Source of the DNA: Termitomyces sp. T153
Lineage: Eukaryota; Basidiomycota; Agaricomycetes; Agaricales; Lyophyllaceae
Length of the DNA stretch: 64,000 nt
Direction: 5' to 3'
Assembly: GCA_018296165.2 (NCBI GenBank)
Contig: JACKQL020000006.1
Span: 1,364,001 to 1,428,000, forward strand
The position numbers and the translations under genes are program-made. Each line of letters opens with the position of its first letter. Position 1 is the stretch's first letter. Shown here in pieces: positions 11,471 to 22,654 of this stretch. Under the pieces are notes generated by a model. That model was given only the letters and a program-made list of their open reading frames with translations. It did not search any database and had not been told where the DNA came from.

Positions 11471-11953
11471 TGTCAGGGGACATCCCACTTGTTTCCCCTT
11501 CTCCTTCTCCAGTTCTTGTCAGATTTCCCCCACTATAGTTTTCCTTTATTCTCCTTCCTTTTTCCTATCTATTAGTCCTAGTTTTAGCCCTCAGATTGCA
11601 CTGGTTCTCTGTCAATAATCCAGACAAGTGTTGCCCTTGTGATGTACATGCTTGGATCATGTGACTGGCTGACCAGTCAATTGGTTATGTGATTGGTTGA
11701 CCTCATGTGACTGGCCAACTGGTCAATTAGTTATGTGATTGGTTGACCTGTTGATGTATGTGACTTGGTCATGTGACTTCCAGTAAATTTTCCAAACACT
11801 GGCATTGGAGATCATCAGACTTGATCTCTTTGGATCTCCCTCTGCCAGGTGAGTAGCTAGAACTCTAGAACTTCTTGTAAATACTGAATAGACTTTGGAT
11901 CTCCCTCTGCCAGTTGTGTGATTGAGCCACAGCCTCCAGAGGTTGCCCTTACA
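11471..11953 (+). repeat. 3' LTR of the gypsy element
   Basis: It starts TGTCAGGGGAC and ends CCCTTACA. It is about 46 bp longer than the 5' LTR because a unit of the form catgtgactgg...ggttgacc is present twice (about 11656-11750). The rest aligns along its whole length with the 5' LTR, with many transitions. Confidence 0.85.
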
Positions 11954-11956
11954 GCT

Positions 11957-12300
11957 TCCCAATCCAAGCATGACTATATGCTCAGAGCACAAAGGACTAC
12001 ACCACTGGAGGTGGATGAGATTCCTAGTGCATTCAATGAAGAAACATTGGAAGACAATGAAACAATGCCAGATCCATCAGCTGACCCAGATCCTCTGTCT
12101 GAACCATATTCTACTGCACCAGAAGAATTTGAAGGATCTTTGCCATCAACAATTGCTGGCAATTGCTGAGAACTATGCAATAATGAGCAGCAATTGCATT
12201 TGCTTCAAATTGATAGGCATATTCAAGCACTCTAAAATCCCATCAGCAAGAAATCTTTCATGTATTTTCATGTTGTCCAGGTTGTTCTAAGCAAGAGCAT
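11957..12300 (+). pseudogene. Unassigned coding fragment right of the gypsy element
   Basis: A frame running from the LTR edge reads QSKHDYMLRAQRTTPLEVDE, then an acidic Pro/Ser-rich stretch. After a TGA it continues in the same frame as ELCNNEQQLHLLQIDRHIQA and later residues. Sense beyond the stop suggests a decayed gene, probably from another transposon. I do not recognise the family. Confidence 0.35.
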
Positions 12301-14500
12301 CAAAACATGAGCTTGTAACAGTTGATTATGGATGGGCCTCAGTCCTCAGTCCCAAGTGCATATAATCCAATTCTACAGTGGAAAAGGTGACTACACACAG
12401 TAGCAAGGACAAAGACTAAAGGGGTGGCTGTGCTACTAAGTCCATCCATTACAGAGCTAGGGCATCAATCAAAAAAATTCAAGGATCCATTTTCATCAAA
12501 GCACAGGCCTATGAATAGGTATAGATTCCATATTTGACAAGAAATATTGTGTTCTATAGGAAGTAGATCTTGCTGCAAGCACAGCTATATGTGGTCCAAA
12601 TATTCCTGGACCATCATGAATAAAGCTAATTACATACACAGAAAATGACCCTGAAACTCTCTGTGAATATAAGTTGCTTGGTTGTTCACATATCTGCTTC
12701 CCACTATCATATCTGTTCATTCATTCTCTATCTGCCTGCTGATGGCATATCTGTCTGCTGCTCCCATATCTGTTGGTCCACTGTCCTTTCCATCTGTCAC
12801 CTGAACTTCAATTTTCCAGCATCATATTCATATCTGCTTCACCATTTCACCAATCTGGCCAGTCAACCAGGTGCACTACCTCTGTGCAAGAGCACAATGA
12901 AATACATGGACAGAAGAATGTCAACTTGTTATCAGTGAAATGAAATTGATCATTTGCCATTTCCTTAAACAGGCAGAAATCTGGTCCCAAAGGGGCATGT
13001 CAGACAGAAAAAAAGGTCTCCAAGCCTATGCTAACAAAAAAGTGGCCATGTGGTATGAATTGACAATTTATAAGTTCAGAAGGGTATACACTGATTTTAC
13101 ACCACCTCAAATGGCAACAACACCTTTAAAATGGAGAGTGCAATGGGATGAACAAATGCCAGATATGCCAAATATGCTGGATTAGCCATGCACATCACAT
13201 CTGCCATCCCCATCAGACCCACCATATCCATAGTAGATTTGCAATCTTACTACCTGGGGACAACATTGCATGTAGTCTACATTGTTGATCCTGTTGTAAA
13301 CACCTACTTTCTCCAACCACCAATTCATAACTGTATGAAAATTCAAATGACAGTGCACACTAACACTATAATGGCTTCTACTGCAACTCTACTAAGCTAA
13401 GCTCCAGTTGATCAATGGTCACTGGATCCACAAAAACTAATTTTTATGTTGTAACATGGGTGCATGCAGCACTTACCACTTATGGAAACCTTGAGGAACA
13501 CAATGATTGTAGGTGGATGTGACAATACCTGAGTAAAGAATTGGTAATATGTCTTGGATTGGAATGCAGTTTATCTGATATCTGTGCCAGAACTATATTC
13601 TACTATATCTGGGTGTAGCAGCATTAAATAAGATCAAATACAATGTTCCAGACCTCATAATTTGTCTGAGCTCTTGGTACTCTCTAGCAGACAAAGAAGA
13701 AATTCCTCAAGAAGTCTGGGAGTCCTTTGAGGCATGGACAGTTCCCACCATCCAGATCAAGTTGTACATTGGTCTGGCTGTGGTTGGTGAAATCTTATAG
13801 GTGTTGAGACCAACCACCTGAGTGATGAGACTGCTGAGGGCTGTCTCCTCATCCAAAAAATGCAACTTGCAATGAAGAATTGTCAACCTGTAGCAGTGTC
13901 CACTGGAAAGTACTATTAGCACTAGACAAGTTCTGATCAGCAGCTGGATCAAAATTCCAGTTGACAGTGATAAGACCATATTCTTGCTAAGCACTGATTT
14001 CTGTCTTTTCCTATGTTTTTGGCAACTTCCATATTTTCCAGTTGTGATTTTCATGTGACTTTGTCACATGTGGTCTAGACTCTCAGCCCATGAATGACCC
14101 TCCCTTTAGGATGACTCTAGCAACTCCCTAGCAAAGTAACCAATCATATTTCTTTTTCTGGTATTATTGACATGGTTTTCTTGTTACTTGATTGAGTTTT
14201 ATTCCTTTACTGCATAACACTCAAGTGACTGGCATACTGACTGTCACTCCAGGTGTCTACCTTAGCTTGCTGTTAATACCAGTGTTTTGATTGACTGTTG
14301 ATAATTATTATGTACTGTGACTCAAACAGCTGTACCAATATTTCATACTTTTTGAAAGATGATATTGACATGAAAAATTGGAAGTACCTAAAATTTTGAT
14401 CAAATCATGTAAAATACTATAGCATTGTGGCTACAAATCACACCTGGACTGTATGTAACTTGACTTGAAACTGATGGAGTAATGGCTATTTTGAAATACT
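12301..14500. other. CpG-poor repeat DNA with short coding fragments
   Basis: AT-leaning, CpG-depleted DNA. The piece at 12940-13185 (plus), with WSQRGMSDRKKGLQAYANKK and MWYELTIYKFRRVYTDF, has the look of the C-terminal region of KDZ/Zisupton-type transposases (gLxAYaxxxxamwxxL), but this is a weak resemblance. Directly after it, 13188-13400 is open but unrecognised. A minus-strand open frame at 13707-14054 is also unrecognised. I see no intact gene. Confidence 0.35.
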
Positions 14501-14542
14501 CACTCATTGGGACAGTTGTTTGAGCATCTCTAATTTTGGTAT

Positions 14543-14830
14543 CTAGTACTTTGCATGTCCTCCATTTGCCTTGATAACTGCTTGAATCCTTCTAGGCATA
14601 CTCTCTATCAGTCTTTGGCATACTTCTGGTGGTATTTCATCCCACTCCTTTGCAACCCTCTCCTATAATTCATGCACACCATGAGGTGTTTTGTACTGCC
14701 TAAGCCACTCCTTGAGGTACTCCCAGAGTTGTTCAATAGAGTTGAGATCAAGAGAATTACTATAGTTTAGAGGGCTGAAACTTTGCTGTCTCTGACACCA
14801 TATGAATTATTTGACTTGAAGTTCAGTCAG
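14543..14830 (-). pseudogene. Tc1/mariner transposase C-terminal remnant
   Basis: The minus strand reads SLDLNSIEQLWEYLKEWL, matching the SPDLNPIExLW block that carries the last part of the DDE/D catalytic core of Tc1-type transposases. It then reads IPPEVCQRLIESMPRRIQAV and IKANGGHAKY before a TAG stop at plus 14543-14545. One internal stop (TAG) follows HGVHEL. Sequence upstream of the SLD block is soon lost, and a motif TTGACTTGAAGTTCAGTCAG at 14812-14831 could belong to the element terminus. Only the tail of the gene is present, so this is an internally deleted, dead copy. Confidence 0.8.
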
Positions 14831-15888
14831 TCATGCCAATCATTGCTAACTATGTAGAAAATGACAACTACATTATACAGGTAACTTAGGACCTCATCTC
14901 TTGGAGGAGTTAGAGAACATTTCAAGAAAGCACAAGATACATAAATTACCTAAATGACATGTGATCAGACTCAATTTTGGCAGGCAGCTCATGAGTTTTT
15001 TATTGTGATAGAATGTAGATGTTGAATGTGTTGTAGAGGCAGAGTCCCATTGTGGAAAAGGGGTGTGTTGGAAAGATAGGGTGATGGGAGGTGTCATAAG
15101 GTATCTTTGGGATGGCAGTTTGAAAAGGCACAGAGGCTCAACAAACAACAAACAGAGATAAATGTTAAAGAAGATGAACATTATCAAAAAGCTAGTAGAG
15201 ATGTAAGATCAGTACACACTGGCAAACCAATAAAGGCTTTGAAAAGCTTCTGCCAACCCTTGTCTGTGAGATAGAAGTTTTGATGGCAAATCTAGCCAAA
15301 TCTAAGTCTGAAATTTGCAGATTTGAGGCCTCTACAAGTGAATCTTTGTCTGTAATAGTGGATTAAAAGCTCTCAGGCAAAGTTTTTGAACATTCAACAA
15401 AGAAACCTGAGCATTTAAGGTATGTATTATACAAGCCATTTGAGCTCTTTCTATCAAAGTATTTGATAGTCTTAAATGTGAATTTATGTATCAAGGTATT
15501 ACAGGTGTGATAGTTCATAGAATTGTATCATTAATCATTGACCTTAGTACTTGAAGGTACAAATAAGACAAAACCTGAGATTGTAAGGGGATGGTCCCCT
15601 CAGGACTGTTTGACTCCATGCCAGGCTTAGTCTGAGGATGATCCATCATTCTAGCTCATCTGACATACTGCCTGTCATACCCTACACCCTTCTGTCCCCA
15701 TTAGTTGCCTTCCATGAATCACATCCTTGGACATTACTCTATCTAGATTATTGTTAGTCATTCTCCCTTACACACTGTGGCCTGATGAGTAGGTACAATG
15801 TTAGTCATTATTAGTAACAATGTAGTATATAGAATAGTCTGCAGGATAGAATATCTTCAGACTAAACAATAGCAGTGTTCACCAGATC
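14831..15888. other. CpG-poor intergenic or repeat DNA
   Basis: I find no supported gene. A minus-strand open frame at 14894-15187 has no recognisable motif. Base composition is the same as in the adjacent transposon remnants. Confidence 0.4.
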
Positions 15889-16793
15889 TGTCATGACTCA
15901 TCCCCAGACCTCCAGACCTCTCTCTGAGCAACCCTTACACTCCAGAGTGCCCATCAACACCTCCTCTACCCACTCCAACCTTTGTTCACCTTCATGCCTG
16001 CCCCAGCAAACTCTGACAGCTCCCTAACAGGCCCTATCACCCTCCCAACCCCCACTCAGCTCCCAAGTATCCCTGCCACTTCTCCTAAATGCCAGCACAC
16101 ATCACAGATCCACACCAGTATGTCACCACAGCCTGCCCAATCAGAGCTGACACCCATCAAACCTGCACTGCCCTAACAAGCCCCACCATCAGACCTGCAT
16201 TCCCTGGAGGAGGTCCAATAGCCAGTACTTAAGTTGTAGAGTAATATCAGCTATGGAGGTCTTGATATTACTTATGATTGTGCCCTGTCTTGTCTCATCT
16301 CTTGATTTCCATCTCTAGTCTCATTGTTCCAGTCTCCATCTCATATTGTCTTCAATTCATTTTGTTCTCATCTCTATTTCATTTCATCTTGTTCATCTCA
16401 GTTTTCCTTTCATGTGTGCCTGATTTCCTCAACTCTTTTTCCATTCCAATCTCTGTTCTTATCATTGTAACTCTGTATCTGTTCTCTAACCCCAGACCTT
16501 GTCATACACTCAGCCCCAGAACTCATCAACCATACTTGATTACCCATCAAACCCCAGTTCTGCTCCTGTTACTTGCATCACCCCAAGTTGCCCCACTTTC
16601 CAAGCATCTGCCCCCAGACTTGTGCCTAACAATCCCCCAAGCTTGCCCCTTACTCACACCTAGTCTTAGATTTCCCAAGACTTTCCCAGACTTACTTGAA
16701 CTGCATTTCCAGCTTACTCTCATAGGTGTCTATGTCCACCTAGTAAGGACTTGTCCAGTTGAGCTGAGCCCCTGTGGTCAGCAGGACCTGACA
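15889..16793 (+). repeat. Solo LTR, family A, plus orientation
   Basis: It begins TGTCATGACTC and ends GGACCTGACA, the same ends as the minus-strand LTR at 4242-5377. Both share the order: CA-rich 5' part, TATA-like promoter zone, C/T-rich tract (about 16280-16480), then CCTAGTAAGGACTTG near the 3' end. Flanking 5-mers AGATC (15884-15888) and AAATC (16794-16798) differ by one G/A transition and could be an aged target-site duplication. No polypurine tract precedes it and no element body is attached, so it is most simply a solo LTR left by recombination. Confidence 0.7.
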
Positions 16794-18115
16794 AAATCTA
16801 TCTATTGTTTCAACTGTAAGACCCTCCAGCATCATCTTTGTGCTTAGCTTGCTGTGCTCACCCTCTGCTTGACTCTTGGCTACCTCTGTGCCCCTTTGAC
16901 TCCTGCTCACTGCTTGGGCCTTGCTTGCTCTTGCTGGGTTTACCTGCAGAGTGATTGTTCCCTTACAGAGATAATGTAGTCTGAAAGAGGAACAAGGAAA
17001 TACAGGACAATAGAAAGGGCAACCAACTGTAATATTTTCAGTAGCAGACACAACCAAAGACAACAACTCAGCTATCTTGACAGCAGATTTTTTTAGGTAA
17101 AGTATAGTGCCAGATTCAATTTCTATATGCCTCAAAATGTCAAGAAATGTAATCACTTGATTTTTTTGAGGACTTTTTGAAGTTACCATATTTTTGAAGC
17201 AATTTTTTCATCTAAACATCCATAGGTAAAATCTACTTAAGAACTGCCTCAATTGACATCATTGCACTTTGGAAAACTTAGCAGTAAGCTTTTTTTCTGT
17301 GATGACAAGCAGCTCACACAGCAGAAATCCTTTCAATAGGCACTCATGAAATGCCATGAACAGTTTATAAAATAACCTCTAGTGGGTAACTATTCAAATA
17401 CTGTTCTGCCAGTTCTTTTGCTTCCACAAAGCTATTTTTGATGTGTTCCTCATAACAATATTTAGCTCCAGCCCCAATACTACTAGTTGTGTCTGAATAG
17501 CTGCACTCAATAGGAGTGCTCAATTATTATGTGAACAAATTTGTTCACTTGATTAAAATGAAAATTTCCATTTCTAGATTAAAATTTCAATATCCAATGC
17601 TGTCCTACCATCTTATGTGTGGCCAATCTCCCTCACAACAAAATGGTGAAATCAATGAAGGCTCAAACACAGGTGGACATTTTAGATTATGCAGAAACTC
17701 TTTTTACTGCATCCACATTGCTAGAATCAGACTCTGATTGGGATGACAAAGTCTCTGAGCACAATGATGAAGATATAGAAGGCATCGATAGCAGGAGTGT
17801 CATCGAGGTTATTGAGCTCTCTGCAATCCAATGGAGAGGTCTTGCAGCTCATATGTTGGGAGAAGGAAGCCATTTTTTTTCTTTTGGAAACAGATTCCAG
17901 CACCAGCAGTGTCAGTAAACATGATTTTCAAGTTTTCAAATCTGGGGAAAAGCTGCCCTGTAATATACAGTCAAACTTCTCACAACCAATGGCCCCTCCA
18001 TGGAAGCCAAAAAAATATCAGTTATTAAAGGTTATTGGGTATGGGAATGATTGTTGTAGAGGCCATGTGAAAAATAAACTAAAGACATCATTGGATCACT
18101 ATCTATGAATTTTTT
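16794..18115. other. CpG-poor stretch containing a coding remnant
   Basis: Between 17619 and about 18100 plus-strand frames read LDYAETLFTASTLLESDSDW, VIEVIELSAIQWRGLA and PMAPPWKPKKYQL in neighbouring frames. The acidic segment and the basic segment look like parts of one degenerate transposase-like gene, but I cannot name the family. A minus-strand open frame at 16740-17189 is unrecognised. Confidence 0.35.
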
Positions 18116-20277
18116 CCGAAGTATTGATTGAGGTGGTAAGCCAGGGGGACTGGAATTCCTTCAGATGTGTTTGGTGCACAAAGCTCTTCCAATTGACATG
18201 CATAAATTGGTCCATATCAAATGAGGATAGAGTTGAGGCTGTATTGAGTGCTTCGGCCATGCAAGAAGAGCTTTTTTTTACATGGCTCTATCTCTGACTT
18301 TAAAAATTGTTGCTTTGAAGATTTCAAGAAGATTCTTTAGCATTTTGAGAGAGGATTTTGATGTGAGAGAGACAAACAATTGTGATATGGTTATTGTCCA
18401 CTTTCACAGTTTTCAGTGATAATTACCCTGATATTTCAGTGCTCGAGTGGTATCACCAGGCCTAGTTTAGATGTACTCACATTTCTAGGTAGAAAAAATC
18501 AATTTAGTGGTCTTGAACCTATATTTTGTGGGCAAATTATTGATTATGACTCTCCTTATAGCGCATCGGGTATCGGAGGGCCATCAAATTTCCCTGGTAA
18601 CCAAGTCAGTGGACAGCATAAACCCGTCGGTCTGAAGGGGTAATCGGTTACAAAGAGCCATGGGCTACGAGAAGTCTGACTTGCAAGTGCCATCAGTTTT
18701 TTTTTTTTCATGGGGACCTGAATCGGGTCCGGGATCCGAACCTCCGAGCCGTGGAAAAAAATCGGGCACAATTCCTAAGGTTTCCTATTTCCACCAACAA
18801 GCCTAGCTTTGAGGACACCTTTCATCACTACCCAGATAGCTCCCGATCTGATTACATCTACTGAACATTGACAATTTCCGAGTGGGGTGCCGATCTTGAG
18901 GTCTAACACATAGAGCCGGTCGGTGGTCGAAATTTTTCTTTTGAACTGCCCGTTTTTAGTGAGTGGAAAATGTGCTTTGAGTCCTATTTTGTTATGCAGA
19001 GAGTTGGAAGCTAGTATAATCACCCTCTGTAAGCTTGGAAATAGAGTCAGATGTGATCTATTCCATTTCTAAACCGACCCAATGGGTCACTCCAACATGG
19101 TACAGTCAAAATTTCCAAGCTCAAATTTTTGGCAGCTATTCAATGACCATCAAGTGCTGGCTTGGATACATCTAAATGAGTGAGAGGCTAAAAGTATATC
19201 AATTTTTGGAAGCTGATGTTTGAATCTTGTTCCAGATTCCGAGTGGATCACCATCTAATATGGCAATTTCAAACAGCTCGAAAGCGAGACATAGGCAGCT
19301 TAAAACAGTGTCCCTGTGGTGATCCAGCTAGATCTGACTGAAGTTCCATTAGCTCCTGGCAGTGATGTGCGTTTATGTGAATCGCAATTCCTCCTGGTGG
19401 GTTCGCAGTTCCTAAGTCAGCACCTTGTGGCGTCATCCATAAACTGTACTGTGTACTACCGTGTTTCTTAATCATGTTGCGTGCCTCACATGCGCTCAAC
19501 GTCCCGCGATTTCTTTTCAATACTCCCCTAGGCTCCAGTGGGACACCTTAAGCTCGCGGGCGGTGTGCTGCAGTCTGGGAGACGTTGCCACGCCGAGTTC
19601 TTTGGTAAGCAGATTCGCGAGATACTCGGATTTTGGGAGGTACGAAATAATTACAATCTTTCTTTCTTTTGACGATTAAACGGTTACGTTTTTATTCTAC
19701 GTGACGACTCATTCTTCCCATAACCGTGCTGAGTTCAAAAAGACTTGATGACAAACCTACACACCAGCGCCACGTCATCCATCGGATTTACCTGGCCACT
19801 GTGTATTTCGCCTCTGTGGAGGTGGAGCATGTGCCTTGGTGTCCCGAGCTCCGACATGTTGGGTTGCCTTGTCTGAATAAGTACGCCATCTGAGACTGAC
19901 AGTTGCATGTACCGGGATTAGATGCAAAATTGGCGTCGCAGTAACGTCGCGGGATGTAATCTCTGACGGGAAACTTAGAAGGTCAGCGTGAATCACTAAT
20001 ATTTGTCGGACGATCAAATTGTCAAGACAGTGATCTCAAGGGAGAAAGAATAACGTGTTAGATGCCTAGACAATACATCGTAATGTTCGTATGCTGTAAC
20101 CCTTAAGAACCCGGCCGAAGCTCTTTTCGGATATCAATGCAAACGACAAAGTTCATAACTAGTAGATAGGATCTGCATAGATTAGGCGTTGGAAAGCGAG
20201 CTCATCTGGAAGGGAGGACGTAGTGAGCTGTTTTATTGTCTCTGCACTGACTTGGGATTGACTGACCAATAGGTTAT
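18116..20277. other. Intergenic DNA with normal CpG content
   Basis: CpG dinucleotides reappear from about 18.1-18.55 kb, marking the end of the repeat block. No open frame here has a recognisable domain. A short dispersed repeat lies at 18680-18765 (listed separately). Confidence 0.4.
18680..18765 (-). repeat. Short dispersed repeat, copy 1
   Basis: On the minus strand a block with GGTTCGGATCCCGGACC is followed by an A-rich run and ctgatggcacttgc. A similar arrangement on the same strand occurs near 22655-22795 (GGTTTGGAGCCCGGACC, A-containing stretch, ccgatggcgtttgc). The first part resembles a pol III B box, so a SINE-like origin is possible but unproven. Confidence 0.35.
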
Positions 20278-20904
20278 TCAAATGTCGATGATGCCTTTCT
20301 CGCCCTTGTAGGCAGTTCCCAGATAGTCGAATTCCCAATATACGGTGACGGTACTGCCGACTAATTTGACGCCAACGGTGCCTCCAAGGAGGCTGGGATA
20401 TCCTATGTTCAGACTAACGCCATTCTTCGCGTCACCAACAACACTTCCCAGAGTGACGGAGCTGTCGAACGGGATACTGAATAAAACGTTCAAGGTGACC
20501 GACAAGTTGGCGATGTCAATTTCAAGTTCCAACTAGTCAAGAGTTAGTTACATTAACATTGAAGTGCGTGGACGCTGACATCAAGTGGCCCGACGGCGAA
20601 TTCGAAAGCCCTTACAGGCTTGCCCCTCGTAGTAGGGTCGGGCCTGAGAAGGAAACCCTTTATTCCGTTCCCAACATCGATGATCTCAGAAACGGTCGTC
20701 AAGGTCTTGAGCATGTCTGTTAGGAAGTGAGATATCAATACTAGTTTTGTTGACCATGCAATGACTCTGCCTACCATGGACCTCTACCAGTAATTGAGTC
20801 GTCAACGTTCAGCATTCACAGGCATTATTGAAAGGCTTACCATGAACATCGACTACAGCCTTAGTTCGGGCATATGGATAGACTGGGGTGACGACCACGG
20901 ACAT
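20278..20904 (-). CDS. Small beta-rich protein, uncharacterised, 142 aa
   Basis: Splicing 20841-20904, 20775-20783, 20616-20716 and 20533 downstream (last exon 20278-20532) gives an intact 142-residue frame. It starts MSVVVTPVYPYARTKAVVDV and ends YWEFDYLGTAYKGEKGIIDI. Introns are 57, 58 and 83 nt with GT-AG ends. The second exon is only 9 nt; skipping it also keeps the frame. The C-terminal 84 residues alternate hydrophobic and polar residues with many Gly, Val and Thr, suggesting a beta-sandwich. There is no signal peptide or membrane segment. I recall similar small uncharacterised basidiomycete proteins but can name no function. Confidence 0.65.
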
Positions 20905-20973
20905 GATTGAAGAAATTCGGTTGGAAGGAATGTGGTTGTTAACTAACCTACCTGTTTCTGGTGTTCTCAGTCT

Positions 20974-20988
20974 CATATATATACCTTT
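20974..20988 (-). promoter_or_regulatory. TATA box of the small beta-rich gene
   Basis: On the minus strand GGTATATATATGAG lies about 75 nt upstream of the ATG at 20904, a usual spacing for a TATA-driven fungal promoter. Confidence 0.5.
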
Positions 20989-21392
20989 TCTGCAGATCTA
21001 GTACTGCCGGGTCCAGACAATTTGCTTGGCCAGCCTCTCACAGGACTATATCGGTTTAGATAGTTTAGATACAAGGAAAAGAACTGAGTCCCTTGCCGTG
21101 GTGCCGTGACAGGCGTGAGTGTAGTAGCGTGAGCTACTTTGCGCCGTGAATTCAGGACAGAATCATGATAGATTCGCGGCAGTGATGAGTATTCATGGCG
21201 TTGCATTGATTTCACTGAAACATATTGAAATACATTACTACAGTGTGGCCACATGGAACGCATGTATCTTTCAGTCTACCCATGAAAATATCTGGTCATA
21301 GTAGTAGCATTTTAATTGTGACAGCTGGAATTGAGAGTATACAAGCGGAATTCCATACATTGTCATATCGATATGACGTATAGCTATATTAT
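20989..21392. other. Intergenic spacer
   Basis: Upstream region of the small minus-strand gene. Nothing further recognised. Confidence 0.4.
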
Positions 21393-21625
21393 TAATGGCA
21401 CACTCACAGTACACTAAGAATAAACTCACAGAACATATACGGCAGACTCATGGTATGCTCACGGGACTCACAGTACTCTCATGGAAAACTCACGGTAACA
21501 CGCACGGTACACACAGTACATACATAATACTTACAGTGCATTCAGAGTACGTACTCACAGCCACTACATTCAGGGCACTCATAGTACGTAAAGGCAAAGT
21601 TGCAATTACAGTACATTCATAATAC
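21393..21625 (+). repeat. Degenerate minisatellite, ACTCACAGTAC-like units
   Basis: Units of about 10-20 bp built on ACTCACAGTAC or ACTCATGGTA recur at least ten times (for example at about 21403, 21424, 21448, 21468, 21477 and 21488, then in shortened form to 21620). Copies vary in length and sequence, so the array is old. It lies in intergenic DNA with no gene overlap. Confidence 0.6.
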
Positions 21626-22654
21626 CCCATGCTTGTCACATAATCCATCCAAATTATGGGAAACGGCTTTCAACAACAATTGTTACATTCATGGGAACCC
21701 TCTCAACAAATGAGTGAGCTCAGGTGAGAAAAGAGCAAAGGTCAGATGGACGTAAGGACAAAATTGCGATAGCTCAGGAGGAGAACATACTATTACTAGT
21801 ATCTCGGTGGGTCACCAAGGTACTTGGTTCACTCGTGATCAGGAGAAGCATTGGAACCTTACACAGCAAATGCATGTGTATGAGAATCTGCTACCGCAAT
21901 GCTCCACAGATGAATCTAGAAGCAGATACTTGAGCTCCCCGGCACGGGTAGGATGACCTTGACTGTCGGATGGGAAGACGTACCTGAAAAGGTACGCCGT
22001 TTAACTTCTTGCGATGTTGATATCGAAACCTCGATCCCGGCCCCTATCCGTCATCATTATCAAAACTCAAACTCAACTCTAACTGACACCCGCGCCCACG
22101 CTCGTTGCCTTCGTTACGGCTGCCCGGCCCTCGGTTCCCCAGCCCTACCACCCCAACCGCACTCCTCACTTTCACTCCCACATAATCATCTAAATGCCTG
22201 CGACCCAGAACCAGTGCGCAAGTACAGAGTACAAATTACTTTCTGTTAAAAAAACTCGAGGCGTCCGCTGACTTTTTGACCAATAACAGGGCCCGCACGC
22301 GGAGTGGACCTTGTTGTCAGTCTTATCCGCCTGGTTTTTTGCTGATATATCTTTGTTGATTGAATTGAATTGAATTGTGCGATATACCTATGTGTGCTCA
22401 ACGTTCAATGTCTGTTGAGAGTTCGTACTAATGAAAGTCAGATTCAGAGGAGATTTGGAAATGTGGTGAGTGAGGTCGTCTACATAGCGGTGTCATAGAT
22501 TAGTTTAATTGTCAAGTGAACAGGTCTAGTACACCGTTTTTTCAGCAGTCGCTGCACCAACCTCATTACCATGACATTGCTCAGTACTAGCAATATGCAG
22601 TGACGATCGCAAGTGATTGAACCGCCATCCTTTCAGATAAGCCGTCTTCACAAT
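21626..22654. other. Intergenic spacer
   Basis: I see no supported gene. The open frame at 21953-22249 is short and without a motif. Confidence 0.4.

Larger units (their letters stand above)
5767..11953 (+). mobile_element. Ty3/gypsy chromovirus, full-length but inactivated
   Basis: Two related LTRs (5767-6203 and 11471-11953) bracket gag, protease, RT, RNase H, integrase and a C-terminal chromodomain in the Ty3/gypsy order. A G-rich polypurine tract (agagggggggtga, 11457-11470) precedes the 3' LTR. The coding region contains many stops and some frameshifts. Many stops are TGA or TAG at positions where relatives have Trp, Arg or Gln, and CpG is almost absent (none seen between 8641 and 9000). 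The element is old: the LTRs differ at many sites and in length (437 versus 483 bp). I see no matching target duplication (left GTCAT, right GCTTC). Its left end interrupts a minus-strand protease gene, so it is a nested insertion. Confidence 0.9.

Noticed and set aside
5762..11958. Target-site duplication for the gypsy element
   Set aside because: Left GTCAT and right GCTTC do not match, even allowing transitions, so none is claimed.
18500..18515. GGTTCAAGACC on the minus strand, a B-box match
   Set aside because: Bases on either side of the loop do not pair, so no tRNA cloverleaf can be drawn.
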